A stretch of 64,000 nt of DNA from Collybiopsis luxurians FD-317 M1 (lineage: Eukaryota > Basidiomycota > Agaricomycetes > Agaricales > Omphalotaceae). Numbering within the stretch: position 1 is the first letter of the stretch; every line of letters starts with the position of its first letter. Location of the stretch: contig KN834847.1 of assembly GCA_000827265.1 (NCBI GenBank), positions 83,352-147,351 on the forward strand. The letters run 5' to 3'. This document shows positions 1 through 12,044 of the stretch, piece by piece. The notes below the pieces were generated by a model, which had not been told where the DNA came from, did no database searches, and saw only the letters and a program-made list of their open reading frames with translations. Position numbers and translations under genes: made by a program.

Positions 1-536
1 ATGTCTTCCCGCAGAGTATAAAAGACCTTGTACCTACATCTCTCACGATAATGCTGTTATTACCTGAACTATCTTGATCTGTGTTGTTTCTGTTCTCTTG
101 TTCACTAGTCTATAATATTATTCTGCTTAACACCGAGTCAAGCAAACCCCATTGACACCGAGTCACTGGCATATCCACTTCTCACTTGTCGAACCAATTG
201 ACAAGACTATTCGACTGCCGTAGCCTTTCGAATATTCCGTCTCGTAGGGTAAACGGACACCGAGTCACGAACCTTCTGAGTCAACCCTCGTTAATACCGT
301 CTTAACGAGTTCTCTCAATATACAATCTCTAGTCGCACCGAGCTACTAGATTTGTTATTCGACACTCGAGGATCACCCCTCTATATCAAATACTCAAACC
401 GTACAGGACTCGATCACTTGTCATACGTAGCGACTCCCCATCGCATACTCTGTCTCGGCTGTGGTATAATAAAATACTTTCTACTCACTGAACCTGCTAC
501 AAGCTTCTAACAACAAAGGTAGTAAAGGTCCTAACA
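1..536 (+). mobile_element. Probable 3' portion of a retrotransposon LTR
   Basis: The stretch has no coding potential and starts with a TATA-like box (tataaaag at 17-24). Further on, the 10-mer caccgagtca is repeated at 131, 156 and 258, with a partial copy at 336. It ends in ...ctaaca at about 536, exactly where homology to the Rho GEF gene begins. A TATA box, a non-coding repeat-rich body and a terminal CA fit the end of an LTR. The start lies outside the window and no integrase or reverse transcriptase is visible, so the assignment is an inference. It could equally be another promoter-bearing repeat. Confidence 0.4.
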
Positions 537-880
537 GATTTGACGTCGGAGGAGGAGAGGAAGGAGATTGGGAAGGCTGAGATGAAGAGGCAGGTGTAAG
601 TCATTTGTTACCTTTGGAGTGTGACAGTTCAAAATTGACTTTGTGGTTGGATAGGATCATATTTGAGCTTATAAAGGGTGAGATGGCATATGTGAAGGAC
701 TTAGAGAATATCAAAAATGTATGTGTGCTTCATCTTTTTTTTTATCTAGTTGAGCTGAGCTTTTTCACAGATATATATTGCCCCTCTACAAAATGCATCT
801 ACCTCTGTAAATCCCATTATACCTGCCAAGCAATTACCTCAATTCATCCACTCCATTTTCAATAACATCAAAGCTCTAGT
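537..880 (+). pseudogene. Relic fragment of the Rho GEF (rom2-like) gene
   Basis: About 345 bp align to 36,798-37,140 of the complete Rho GEF gene, covering the end of exon 3, intron 3, exon 4, intron 4 and the start of exon 5. Both introns are present, so this is a copy of genomic DNA rather than a retrocopy. It encodes the start of the canonical DH domain (the region of KRQ, IIFELIKGEMAYVKDLE). It is cut off on both sides and cannot make a protein. Of 16 CpG sites in the intact gene over this interval, 14 read TpG or CpA here. This is the footprint of a methylated, deaminating repeat. Confidence 0.88.
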
Positions 881-3172
881 ACTTGACCCACCATCTGATC
901 CTTATTCACCTAGTCAAATCTACAAGTTCCACCTTGACATCCTGCATACATGGGGTCAATACTTTATTCTCTTGATTCTTGATTCTCAATTCTTGGAATA
1001 CGCTCTTAGCTCAAGGGTGGAGCCTTGGGGCGCTACCTGAGTGATCTCAATTTTCAACTGCAATCAAACTGCCAATAGTAATACTTATCATGTTCAAGCT
1101 TAGCAAATTCAAGTTAGAGGGCTGAGGCAGGAGTCTATGTAAATCAGACAGAATTCAGAGTCAAGTAGCCCAGCAGGTAGTACTGTACCAACTGATTATC
1201 ATTCAGGTCACAGTGGACCTGGGATCTGGCTTGAGTCCTGACCTCCAGTGCTGACTCACTAGCTTCTGGTTCTGGTTCTGGGTGAATTTTCTTTTCTCCC
1301 ATGTGTGGGCACACACATCAAAATTTAGTCTTACCGCTCGCAACCCAATGTTAAATTTGCAACTTTAAAGTCATCCACCTGGATCAAGAATCAAGATCTC
1401 CATTGGAAGGTTGTGGACCATTGGTAGTACGAATCAGTCTCCAGACCCACAACTAATATCGAGGTCCGAGCTCTGTATCTGCTTTGCATTCCGCTCATCT
1501 CACTCTATACAACTGGAAGTATCAAGTAACCACTGGGACTGGCAACTGCAAGGTCATCAGAGGCTAGATGAAAGGTGAGTAGCTATGCCTCTAGCAGATA
1601 GAGAAATAAATAACAACAGTAGCAACCACTGCCAGTACGATCTGCCATAGTCATGTGCTCAGAGCAATTGAAGCCACTTACCTCAAGTTTCACAACTTAC
1701 AGTTGACAGCCTGGCATGCACTGCCCACCAAGTCAGTAGAATCTTCTATCCAACTCCAAGGTGCAAATCTGAGCGGACTGGAACTGCAGGTGGGACTCAG
1801 AATTGTTTATCAGTGACATTACTGTGCTCAAGTTACTATGTACAACATACATGAGTTTTTCCTCTATCTAGTACTTCCTATCCTATCCTTATGAATGGCT
1901 GCCAATATGTGGATGTGAACCTGATTTCCCTCCCTCCGAATCGACGCTGATCTGAGCTGCTATAATTAAAACCACTCACTACATTCAACCTCAATAACTG
2001 TTCAATGAACCCTTTTGACCTAGTTACTGTCTAGCATCCCACTCTCAAGCATATGAACAGATGATACTCCGCCACTGCGCCCACCTCAAATTTGACTGGA
2101 TCTCAGTTGCTCATCCTGGGCAAGTGCCTGCCAAATTGCCTCACCAGTTGGCAGTGATTCTGAATCCATATGGTTATTTCAAAAGATTGACAGGAAACAT
2201 CAAGATTGAGATGTGCAAATGCATTCAAATGAGACACCACCACCTCAGGTACCAATGTACATTGTACATATATATTCGTACATAGATTGGCTACATATGT
2301 CTGACCACTCCAAGTTTAAGAGAGTTGAAGATAGATTTGAGCAGAATGACACAGTGAATCCAACCTTGCAGAGCTCATACTACATGACAAGCAGTAAATC
2401 TTTGGTTGATTTTGTTCTCTACCCACATACTGACATGGTTTACAAAGTGCAACTTACACATGATATTCATCAATCATGTAACAAGTAGTTACTGTATCAT
2501 GGAATGCAGTCACTTTGGGTACCAGGTTGACCTGGCTGATCTGGGTCGAGTCTCAAAGGCTATTTCTGAAAACCTGATGCTGCTTCGGTACATAAGCATG
2601 CATGTGTCGACATTATATGCAGATCAGTTTAAAGAAGTTTAAGAAAACAAAGTTTGAAAGTTTCAGATAGATATCATGATGGGATGCACATGGGATGCAC
2701 ATGGTCCTGCTGCGCTGTACTGCTTCCTTCAAGTTGGCAGACTTTGACTACATGCTCTGCTGTTATTTTTCTGAGAAATCCTGAGAAGAACAATTTAACA
2801 TTGAAGACTGCCACAGAGAAACTCCACACTGGAGTTTCATCCAAGTTGCATCAGGATCTGGTCCAGTTCTCAGCTCTGTCAACATTTGATGACAGATGCC
2901 GGATGCCCTTTCAGTCTTCTCAGTGCAGATTAGTAGATTACTGCTAGACTAAGCAGGTTAAATCCTTGGCAGAAGAACAGCATATAGCTGTTAATTTTTA
3001 AATCCCTTTTTCTAATTCTAGAACAGAAATTGTGACATAACAATCTGTTCTACATGAATTATAAAGAACAGGATCTCCAGATTTGCATCTGTTTCAAATG
3101 CAATAATTACTATCACATATATTCCCTCAGAGTAAGAAGAAAGATTCAAAGCAATGAGTACACCTGCCAGTA
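881..3172. other. Gene-poor repeat-derived stretch
   Basis: I see no gene here. Open frames are short, have no recognisable motifs and overlap on both strands. CpG is scarce and the sequence is rich in TG and CA, as in the neighbouring Rho GEF relic, suggesting long residence as methylated repeat DNA. No terminal repeats could be delimited. Confidence 0.5.
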
Positions 3173-4723
3173 TTACCACCACCGGCTATCCCACCAAAGA
3201 TCTCCTTGTCCCTGACGAAGTCTGCCAGTACTTGCCATCAATGGCCAAGCTTTAACAAAGTCCGACTCTAGTTGATTAACAGTGATCCACCGGAGTGGCC
3301 CTCCTCTGAACCCAGCATCACCAACATTGAGATATGATCGCAAGACTGCATCCATCTTCAAGGCAATATGTATATCTGGGGCAAACAATGACCCTGGTTT
3401 CAGAGAGAGATCAAACTCAAGATGCAAGCTTTTCGGTCGAGTGTATATAAAATCTGAGAAAGATGCCTGGGTGCTGATGCCAAGATAGTATGCATTGCCA
3501 GGGAATTCCTCGCTGAACAGAAATTTTTGATCAGAGGAGTTGGGAGTTGGACCCAATATGACCCTGCATAAAACAGGTAGATTTTCATAGTGGCATATGA
3601 CAAGTTGTAGGCAAATGAGAGATGGAAGGGCCAAGTAAGCTCTGTTGTATGCCCACATACCCAGACCATTCTTCTCTTCGACTTCAATTAAAACCATAAG
3701 GAGACTATCAAATTTGTAGTAGTAGGAAATACTCACACTTTTGGTCAAAAAGAGTTATATGCTTGATGTTGTGAAGGAATGATTTTCCAACAAAGACAGG
3801 AATGTACATGCAGTCAATTGCAAGATATCCAAGATTTCTGTACGATAAGAATCTGTTCTCGAAAAGTAGAATCTCCATCACCATGTTGTAAGGAAGGTGC
3901 CAATCACTGTCCCGAAGAAGAAATCGCCTGAGTTCCAGTTTTCTCCCATTTGTATCAAGTGCCTCACTACATCCAGTGGGCCTGCTCAGTGCTGCACAAA
4001 GGACAGGGAGATCAGAGACCTTGTTGATCAACATTTGTGGATCAAATGAGTATTTGCATCCCAAATTCCAGATGTAGAGTGTATGTAATGAAGGGGCATA
4101 AGCGGCGAAGCATTCGAATGGGTCAAGGGTAGGTGCTTCAAGACGTATCAGATGGTCTTCATGCGGAACATATATGTTGATATTCTCCAAGGCAAGTCGT
4201 TGGATTCCTGACCAGCTACTCCGCAATAGGTTTGTGAGGGTTTTAATGGCATTGAAATCACAGGATTTAAAGCGGCAATCCAAGAAAGTAAAGTTGAACT
4301 CTGTCAGCCTCAGCTTTCCAGGATGACACGTCTCCATTAGCGGCGCTGATATCATCTGCCATAGTGGTCCACTGAATTTGCTTGCGACACTCCAGGAGGA
4401 AGGTGTAATGAGGAAGCCCTTGATGCAGCATACGATCCCTAGAGTGCAAACAAGATGCTCGAATGAGTCCTCCATTATTGTGTAGCATTCGGGATCTTCA
4501 TTGAAAATTAAGGGCAATACTTGAAAGCATCAGAAGAGATATTTTCTGGCACGAGAGAGCCATGACTTGGAGACCGGTGACACAATTTTGAGATCAGTCG
4601 ATGAGTCGGAGGACTGATCAATAAACTGATAGTAGATCTCTTGGGGAAACCGCTCCGTATGCTGCATTTAAGAATCGATGATGTGACAACGAAGGTCGCG
4701 GCGCTTTAATTGGGATCCGCCAT
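3173..4723 (-). pseudogene. F-box-like/LRR-type protein gene, unit 1 copy (broken)
   Basis: On the minus strand this is the full-length version of a gene whose 5' part recurs at 19,129-19,894. The N-terminal region resembles an F-box (RFPQEIYYQF followed by a VSKSW-type segment in the intact copy). The rest is leucine-rich and typical of basidiomycete F-box proteins that use a C-terminal substrate-binding region. A short intron near 3,720-3,764 joins the two long open segments, and the protein ends at the stop at 3,173-3,175. This copy carries an in-frame TAA a few codons after the start (ATG at 4,723) and a TGA at 4,530-4,532 where unit 2 has an arginine codon. Both suggest loss of function. 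The function by family would be SCF ubiquitin-ligase substrate recognition, but the F-box call is by resemblance only. Confidence 0.65.
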
Positions 4724-5228
4724 CAATGTCCACGTGCCAGAGATCCCACGCTATTTCGACGCATCCCCGGCCCGTCAGCAGTCCAACGGATTTTCTTTTC
4801 ATTTCACGGTGGATTTTCAGCAGAGTACCACATACTCTTCAAAAGTTGGTTTGGATATCGGATATCGTGACGCTCTTCATTTTCCACGAGGCACGGGCTA
4901 GTTGAAACCGTAGTAAGACCCTTCAGGAGTTCGAAAGCTTGGTATAAGCTGATATCCGTATTCAATGGCTCGCTGCTAGCTTAGTAACGGGTTTGACCAA
5001 TCTTTCTTCAATAAGCAGGAGACAATTGGAAAAGAAGACCAGCAAGTCTATTGTTTTGGTGAACTGCCTAATACAGGGAGGCAAAGTGGTTCGGGTGATC
5101 CAACATTAAGGACCAATAAGCCACAATGAAACCGTTCGACCATATATACAGCCGCTGTTGCACTTCGCTCCTTGCAAAACTCGTAGAGAACTCGCGTTCT
5201 AACGGAGTTCAGCCCACCCCGCATTGGT
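4724..5228. promoter_or_regulatory. Divergent intergenic region, F-box-like / gene D (unit 1)
   Basis: About 500 bp separate the start of the F-box-like gene (-) from gene D (+). The same region lies at 19,895-20,413 in unit 2. It presumably holds both promoters. I see no clear TATA box or operator, and the assignment is by position only. Confidence 0.4.
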
Positions 5229-5825
5229 ATGCCGACTATTACCATCCAAATCTCCCTGATTCCCGGGGGACTCCGGCCTGCTGGACTCGCGGATTATTCT
5301 TCTGGTGCCGATAAGTCGTATCCCATCTACGACGTAGTCATCGATGAGCAGCTGGGCCCAATAATCAATGCGAATTTCACTGGTTTCCAGAATGAATCAT
5401 CTGCGCTCCCATGGATTCGCCTTCGTATCAATCATAGTCAACATGCCGAAGGAGAGATCAACTCACTGTTGGCACAAACGGCGATTGCAGATGAACATTG
5501 GGTAGCACCTTCGCTGCAGGAGTTTAGCTCTCGAGCTTCTGCTTTACTGTCCGACGATTTAGAGGTCTGGAAAAGCTATTCATTTCGTCCGCTAGTAGAG
5601 TTTCGGCAGTCATTGATCACACCACCTGCAGAGGACGAGGAGAACGGAGTCGACTACAGTGGGGAATTTCGCATCGCAGTCCCTGATAATACAGGCTCGG
5701 AGGAAGGAATTGGCCAAAGAGTTATCAGAACGGTGCAGACGGCACTCGGAATACTAACGTCTCATTTGGATTTGGAGCCAGTGAGGATGTCGCAGACCGA
5801 GAATACTCCAATAACTACTATTTAG
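5229..5825 (+). CDS. Gene D, unit 1: small protein of unknown function (198 aa)
   Basis: A single-exon frame begins at an ATG directly after the conserved divergent intergenic region and runs 198 codons. I recognise no domain, signal peptide or membrane segment. The protein is acidic and soluble-looking, starting MPTITIQISLIPGG and ending in a run of Thr and Ile. Support for it being real comes from the second copy at 20,414-20,980, which preserves the same frame over most of its length apart from two nonsense changes. It is transcribed away from the F-box-like gene and converges on the tail of paralogue A, whose end lies about 150 bp downstream. Confidence 0.6.
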   Translation: MPTITIQISLIPGGLRPAGLADYSSGADKSYPIYDVVIDEQLGPIINANFTGFQNESSALPWIRLRINHSQHAEGEINSLLAQTAIADEHWVAPSLQEFSSRASALLSDDLEVWKSYSFRPLVEFRQSLITPPAEDEENGVDYSGEFRIAVPDNTGSEEGIGQRVIRTVQTALGILTSHLDLEPVRMSQTENTPITTI

Positions 5826-5975
5826 CAGATTCGCTTTAATACATGAATAGTCAAGTACTATGTTTATCCTATCAAGTTCTACTTGGACCAATTGCTAAGA
5901 CGCAGGATCAATGATAGCCATTCTTCTTATCTGGAGGAACTTAGTGAGCCATTGGCCAGCATTAAGAGCCGAAAT

Positions 5976-8900
5976 TCATGAAGGTTTACCATCAGATCGT
6001 GGACGCCGTGAACTGGAATGTTCACCTGAACGAGAGGAATGGCCTGCTTGGACAGTCAGCACATTAATAAGCGGACCAACTAAACAGAACTTCCCATGCT
6101 CGCGATGGTGATGATTTTCCTTTCGCCTCGATCGTTTCTCTTCATACATCTCTGCCGCGGTTTTGGATGACAACGCAAAAGTTTGGGGTGTTGTAGTGGC
6201 GCTCTCATACGATGAATGCCGACGATCTTTGGAGTTCATTTGAAGAGTGTCAGTTGAACCTGCTTGAAATTAGATAGAATTGGTACAAGAAGACGAATGA
6301 CGCTGACCGGAAATCTGATCATACATAGATGCTCGATCAGAAGGACCGTGACTTCCAGTACTCGAACGGTGTGTATGATAGCCGTTGTTGGTTGCGCCTA
6401 GAAGCGGCTAAGGCCAACTACTCTGCCGAAACAGTCTAATAACACCCACTCTGAGAGCCGCGTTCCCTTGATGAATCACGGCGCATCGTTCTCTGCGACG
6501 CTAACACGTTGGTTGTTGAATGTCGACTGGAAGGAAGGTTAATCGGTAGAGCTCCTCTAGTAGTAGTTGGCCCCGTATCGATGGGTCCAACTGCTTCTCG
6601 AGGGTCGTACGCATCAGAAGATTTGAATGCACGGGAGATTTTGTTCCGTAACCTAGATGAGAAGCTACGATCCTGTCTGGTGCTGGCGATGCTCAAATTA
6701 TCTGAACTTGCACTCCGGAGACTGCTCGCCCTCGGGGAGGTCATGTTGAGGGATATTGACGAGAGTCTGTGCTCGAGACCCTGATGAGGGCTACCGTAAG
6801 CTGAAGCCGTTGAAAGCGCAGGAGCAGCTCTATTTGGGCTGGCGAATGAGTTAAGTTCTTTGCTACGCAAATAATTGATTTTTCGAAACTTGCCTTGTTG
6901 AATATACGCTCGATTGGCTGGTCGATCTCCCTGGCATCATTGGGCTGGGAGGTACGAATATTCCAGACTCGTGCATTGGATAGCCTGTAGGAGTTGCGGA
7001 AGCGGCTCCGGGCCCAAGATAGGTCATACTAGGATTATTAAGTGTTCTGCCGTATTGACCGTTACCTCGTGACGAAGTCAGTTTCAAGAAGATAGTCTCG
7101 GGTGGCTATGCTAATACCATTAGCGGCTTTGAATGTAGAGGATAAAGCAGCTCCAGAGGCTATATTGCAGGGTCATCGACTATTCAACGAACATGTATCT
7201 GACCACCTACCGGGTAAATACATGGATGATGGATTTTGAGACACGTATCCGCTGTCAGCCAGCCTAGAGGCGTCTCCGCCAGGATCTATCATTCATCGGA
7301 GGGAGAAAAACTGGCAATAAATGGGAATATTTACCCTTTGAAGAAAACGATTGTTGGTCTTGGTTCTGTTCCGAAGACACTTTTGATAAAAGCAAGGGTA
7401 AACTCACTTGTGTTGTTTTCCGAAATTCCACTAGCTCATCCAAGAGTTTTTCAATTTTGCTTGTGACATCCCTCCATCGAATGTACTCCTGCTCCCAGTT
7501 CTTGTCTTGAGCTGCTAGGGGCTCAAATCTATCCAGGTTTCTCTCTGCTCTGTACAGGACACATCAGCTCTATGGCGAGATCAAAGACAAGCTAACTCAC
7601 GCTTTCAAACTATCTTCCATTTGATCATAGAATAGGTCCCCTTCGGGGGACAGAAGGAATTGTTGGTCCCCAAACTTCACCTTCTGGATGAATTCGCCGC
7701 AGTCCCTAGCTATTGTATCGGCTCTTTCATAGGTATCTTTGAAACCGTGTGCCAGAATGTATTGGGCCATAGACACGAGGTTTGTTGCGATTCTGACAAT
7801 GGTATTTACGCCGCCACTACCGCCACTAGCACCGGTCAGCGGACTTAGAGGACTGCCCTGGGTGCTCTGGATTTGTGATGCTGAACCACCCGCGAAGAAT
7901 GCAAAAGTTACACCTAACGAATAACAGGTCGAGATCCAAAGAGGTTTTCACTAATGATTTTACATACCGCCGTACTTCACGCGACTTAATGGTTTGCTCC
8001 TGATGCGATCAATGAGTTCCGAGTCGCCTGGAATTTCTCTGTCCTCCTATTCTTAAAGTTACTCCAACCCTGCAGCGTAGTAGTCTTAGGTGAATCACTC
8101 ACATTCCGAATGACAGAAGCCCAATCATCATCATGAGTTATCGCGATATCAATGTCTTGATACTGGGATGAAGCTGAGAACTCATCAAAAATGAACAGGA
8201 TTGAAAGAGTACCTTGCTAAGTATCCATTTGTTAATAACATTGGAGGGGTGATACATCTGGAATATGATTCAAAATCAATCAGTGAATACCAGACTTCGA
8301 ACAGGCCTACTTGCTGTCCGGAATATTTGTGAGTAGAGCCATCTCTTTTTTTGGAAGTCCCTGGTGGTTTCTGCAGTCCACCATCTGTACTCCAGTCAGA
8401 ATGTTGGGTAATGCTAATTTTCTCCCGAGATTGAGGTCCTACTCGAGCAGTAATTCTGAAGCCGCGCAGGAATGTACATCCAGACTGATTTTCAAGGATA
8501 TCGTCGGCACCAGCTGATGCTAACGCAGAATCAGATCGACGGAACAAGTACCCAGGCTTCATCCCTGCTATTCTAGGCAGTCTGGGTACATATTCTAGAA
8601 GTACGTTGCGTGGGTCAGCATCAGAAAAGCACGCTACACCCCAGGCGCGAGTTTTATCGCAACCGGTAACGAGGTAGATCTCATTCGCCCCCCGAAGAAG
8701 AACACGATTGATAAACTTGAACCAAGATGTTGCACACCGTTCAGCATGTTCAAGGAACATGGCCATTGCTGGATGATCGTATCTCGTCCCACCTTCCGGT
8801 AGGATGAGCAAAGCACCCCTAGAAGTCGAAGTTTTGAATATCAGTCCCGCTCCGACTTCTTCAGGCACTTTCCTGTGTATTCGAAGCTTGAGAGTTTGCA

Positions 8901-9393
8901 AAGATCGCATGAAACCTGATAACGTACGGAATTTGAGGATAACCAGCAATATGCTGGGAATAGGATCTGCGAAAATAAGCATGATTGCTAGCGATGTAGC
9001 AGCCAGGTCTAAGGTCCACATCCGTCTCAGACCAGTTATTAAGAGCTTGGGGAAGTGGTATGAAGTCGTGAGGAACTCTTCCTTGATTTGGGTTGTTCGG
9101 CGGAAGACCAATATTGAATAAATAATCGAAATCTCCAAACTCGTTCATGATTCCAATATCCCCAATACTGACCCCATTTGCTCGATATGCATCCGGTATT
9201 CGACCTACCGGTCTTGGATTCCACAGAGGATATCCCCTTTTCTTGGGTAGGAGGAGACGCACATACTCCCCTCTTTCGTCGCAAGGGATGGGGAGTGGAG
9301 GCGGGTCATGGAAGAACCTAGAAATTCGCAGAGTTTCGCAATGCAAGCTGAGGAAAACCAAGTAGTGAAGACGCACTGAGGATTGTTCGGCAT
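5976..9393 (-). CDS. Paralogue A, unit 1 (A1): family of unknown function with disordered tail
   Basis: A multi-exon minus-strand gene starting at ATG 9,393. The first exon is tiny (17 nt, MPNNPQ). Relative to A2 and A3, a deletion removed the usual acceptor, but an upstream TAG acceptor keeps the frame. Exon 2 carries EYVRLLLPKKRGYPLW, IGDIGIMNEFG and FDYLFNIGLP. After an intron at 8,873-8,927 come RGALLILPEGG, IYLVTGCDKTRAWGVACF, LRGFRI, YHPSNVINKWIL and IAITHDDDWASVIR. A charged, probably coiled-coil stretch follows (WRDVTSKIEKLLDE), then a Ser/Thr/Arg-rich tail with a basic motif (SRLRNKISRAFK), reached through a GC-AG intron near 6,855-6,909. I know similar domains only as unnamed proteins of mushroom genomes. 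The function is unknown, and exon boundaries of the last third and the stop near 5,976 are uncertain. Confidence 0.75.
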
Positions 9394-10455
9394 AGCGGTT
9401 GGATGAACAATGGCAAGGTAGGATGTTGTGGTCCACTTTGGCCCGGCCTTCACACACGAGCCGACAATTGATCCTGAATAACATGACCAGCTGAAAGCCA
9501 AATTAGTCGAAAAGTTGTTTGCTGTTCAACTTCATTAGTATCGAATCGAATTGTCACGCTTTGAATAAGAAGGTTCAGCAGGTGATACACGAAGCGTGTT
9601 TAGCTCTCCATAGCATCAATGGAATAAATAACCGTGTAAGATTCTCAATTGCGCAAAGACAGCGTAAGCGTCAATATACTGCATAGATGCGGGTAGGTAG
9701 GTCGATCAAGACAGAGAACTCCAGCCTGGGACTGGCGCAGGCAGTGCAGCCTATGCTGCCAATGGACTAATAGAAAAGTAAATTACTTTAAAGGACATTG
9801 ACTCCGTGGTTAAGGTGTACTAAGATAGATCGAGCGCCAAACCTGGAGCCCAAATCAGGTGAAATGAAGAATCGTCCAAGCCCTGAACAACACCGCAGTA
9901 GATGCAGTGATGTAGCTAGAAATGGAATTTAGGGTAATCAACAGCGGTACCCTTCTGATCCAAGTTAGCGCTGGAACGACGCGACAGAGCAAGATACTCG
10001 GCTTGAGGTGATGTTGAAGGATACGGGTTGAAATCAATTCTGCAGCGTGTCGTAGTTCTCCTAGTCTGAAGCTCGAAACTGAAATATGGTCGCAAGTTGG
10101 CTCAGATAGCGCTTCGCATATTGAGGGTTATCGTAGCAGAGCAACTAACGCATAACGGATCACAAAATACAGTCCTCGCTATCTAAGCGCGCTACTTCCA
10201 CACTGCACACTGTGAACCATTAAACGTCGTACCGTGGCGCTGGCGTTTGATAGATATGAGGATGTCGGGGAATACTCAAAACTGATACAATTGGTTGAAG
10301 AAGCTTTGTGTGGACATACAACATTGCCTTGGGCGCCATACCATGGCCCCGCAGAATCTATATCTGATGATTGAAAAGCGAACTTTGAGGGTATATCAGA
10401 ATCTGTACCTTCTGATCTGGATGAAATATAACTGGAAATACGTCTCCGCCGTTCA
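9394..10455. other. Intergenic, upstream of A1
   Basis: No gene is visible between the start of A1 and the stop of B1. It must contain the A1 promoter. The homologous region is 24,941-25,941 in unit 2, and part of it recurs inverted at 40,910-41,385 in front of A3, so each A copy carries its own upstream sequence. Confidence 0.6.
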
Positions 10456-12044
10456 TCAAGGGACTGAAGTGCCTTCTGAATCTGTCGAAAAATTGTTGTA
10501 TGGTTCCACAGCTCTTTCGCCTTCGCTGCTGTGGTTGGGTTGCGGAGGTAGCTCAAAATAAGCAAAAGTATGTTCTGATTAGGTCATAAGTTCTAGGGTA
10601 GGAGTTGAAACATGAAACCCACATACGTCCGGATTTACTAAACTTCAGAAATTCATGCATGCGATGGAATAATTCCTTGTCCTCTGGCATGTTCACATCG
10701 TCCTGGTCAATGAAATCAGTCAAGGGTCTTGCAATAAAGTAACAATAACTCACAGTCTCGATAACAAATGCCCACTCATTGTCATGAGTTATTGCAATAT
10801 CCACCTCCTTGTACTTCCGAGAGAAATTAGGCTATGACTTTTTTCAGAAGCGAAAGGCATGCCTTGTTCAGAATACATTTATTAATCACGTCTGAGGGAT
10901 GATATATCTTATTACCAAAATGAGTTAAACAGTTCTTGTGACATGACAGCCCACTTACTTGATATTTTGTAGAGTCATATTCATCATGGTCTGAGGAGGC
11001 ACTAATGAAATTCCGCCTCTCTGAAAACATCCTCGAAAAAATAGTAAGTCCCATGTAATGCGAAAGCCACTGCCACATTGTAGGCGGACTTTCCACTCTT
11101 GTGGGTGGAAGCTCATCAGCCTCGAGTTTAGAAATGTATGCTACTTGAAAATTGCTTTGTCTGCGAGTGAATTGAGATGATCGGACGGCAACTTTGAAGC
11201 CACGTAAAAAAACACAACCAGCCGGATTTGTATCGTGAGAAGTGCCACTTGATGATGCCGCGAAGTCACAGTTTCTGAACCAGTATTCCCGTGCTCCATT
11301 CTGGGTCAACCTGGGTACGAAATCCAGAGATACGCTGTCAGCAGGAGCGTCCGTGAAAGATGCAACTCCCCAAGCACGAGCTTTGTCACAGCCAGTAACG
11401 AGGTAGATTGAATTGTTACGCACCCCTCGTGCCAGGGGTCCATTCACAAAATCGTACCAAGAATGTGCGCATTCTGCGGCAAGTTGGTAGAACTTGCTCA
11501 GGTGTGGATAATTTTCGCTCTTCCCACCTTCTGGTAGGATGAGCAAAGCACCCCGAGTAATCGATGAGCGCCATGATATGCCTGTACCAATTTCTTCTGG
11601 CACACCTCTAAGGATGCACCTTATGAACAAGCAGGCCATCAATCACGAGAATGTAGGGACGCACGGAATTCTAAGACCTTCCAATCTGGCCCTGTTGAAG
11701 GGCGAGGCTTTACTCGCAACGTAAGCTCCTGGTCCGTATTCCTGTGTAGACCATGAAACATCGCAGATATCAATTCCCTCAATATGCTTGAAGTTCTCCG
11801 GGACCCTTCCTGCGTTAACAGGATCGTCGGGCGGAAGGCAAACATTGAAGAGATAATCGAATTCTCCAAATTCAGTCACAATACCAACATCTCCGATGCG
11901 AACCCCTGCTTCCTTGTATACTGGCGGCAACCAGTCGCCTGGCCTCGGGTTCCAAAGTGGGTACCCCTTCTTCTGAGTAAGCAGCAACCGCACGTAGTCT
12001 TCGATTTCGTTTGAAGAGTCGAAGTCGCCGGCTACTGATGTCAT
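10456..12044 (-). CDS. Paralogue B, unit 1 (B1): family of unknown function, short tail
   Basis: A minus-strand gene starting at ATG 12,044 (MTSVAGDFDSSNEIEDYVRL). Exon 1 ends at 11,665 after the GYPLWNPRPGDW, IGDVGI and FDYLFNVCLPPDDPVN blocks. Exon 2 from 11,607 holds RGALLILPEGG, SIYLVTGCDKARAWGVASF and FLRGFKVAVR. Small exons then give YHPSDVINKCIL, VDIAITHDNEWAFVIE and MPEDKELFHRMHEF, and the final exon TFAYFELPPQ ends at the TGA at 10,456-10,458. It lacks the long tail of paralogue A. It lies head-to-tail with A1 and C1. Exon 1 is roughly 88% identical to B2 at the protein level. No catalytic motif of a known enzyme family is apparent. Confidence 0.78.

Noticed and set aside
881..3172. 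Several 70-100 codon frames at the left edge
   Set aside because: They overlap in different frames, share no motifs and lie in CpG-depleted repeat-like DNA.
6239..6300. A 27-nt intron in the tail of A1
   Set aside because: Using a downstream acceptor gives a 60-nt intron with a ctgac-type branch site and keeps the frame.
6509..6784. Open plus-strand frame opposite the tail of A1 (and its copy at 22,050-22,325)
   Set aside because: It is antisense to the Ser/Arg-rich exon of paralogue A. Substitutions between units fit the minus-strand protein, and the composition is that of a shadow frame.
5229..9393. Gene D as a missing exon of paralogue A
   Set aside because: It lies on the opposite strand with its own start, and no splice signals connect the two.
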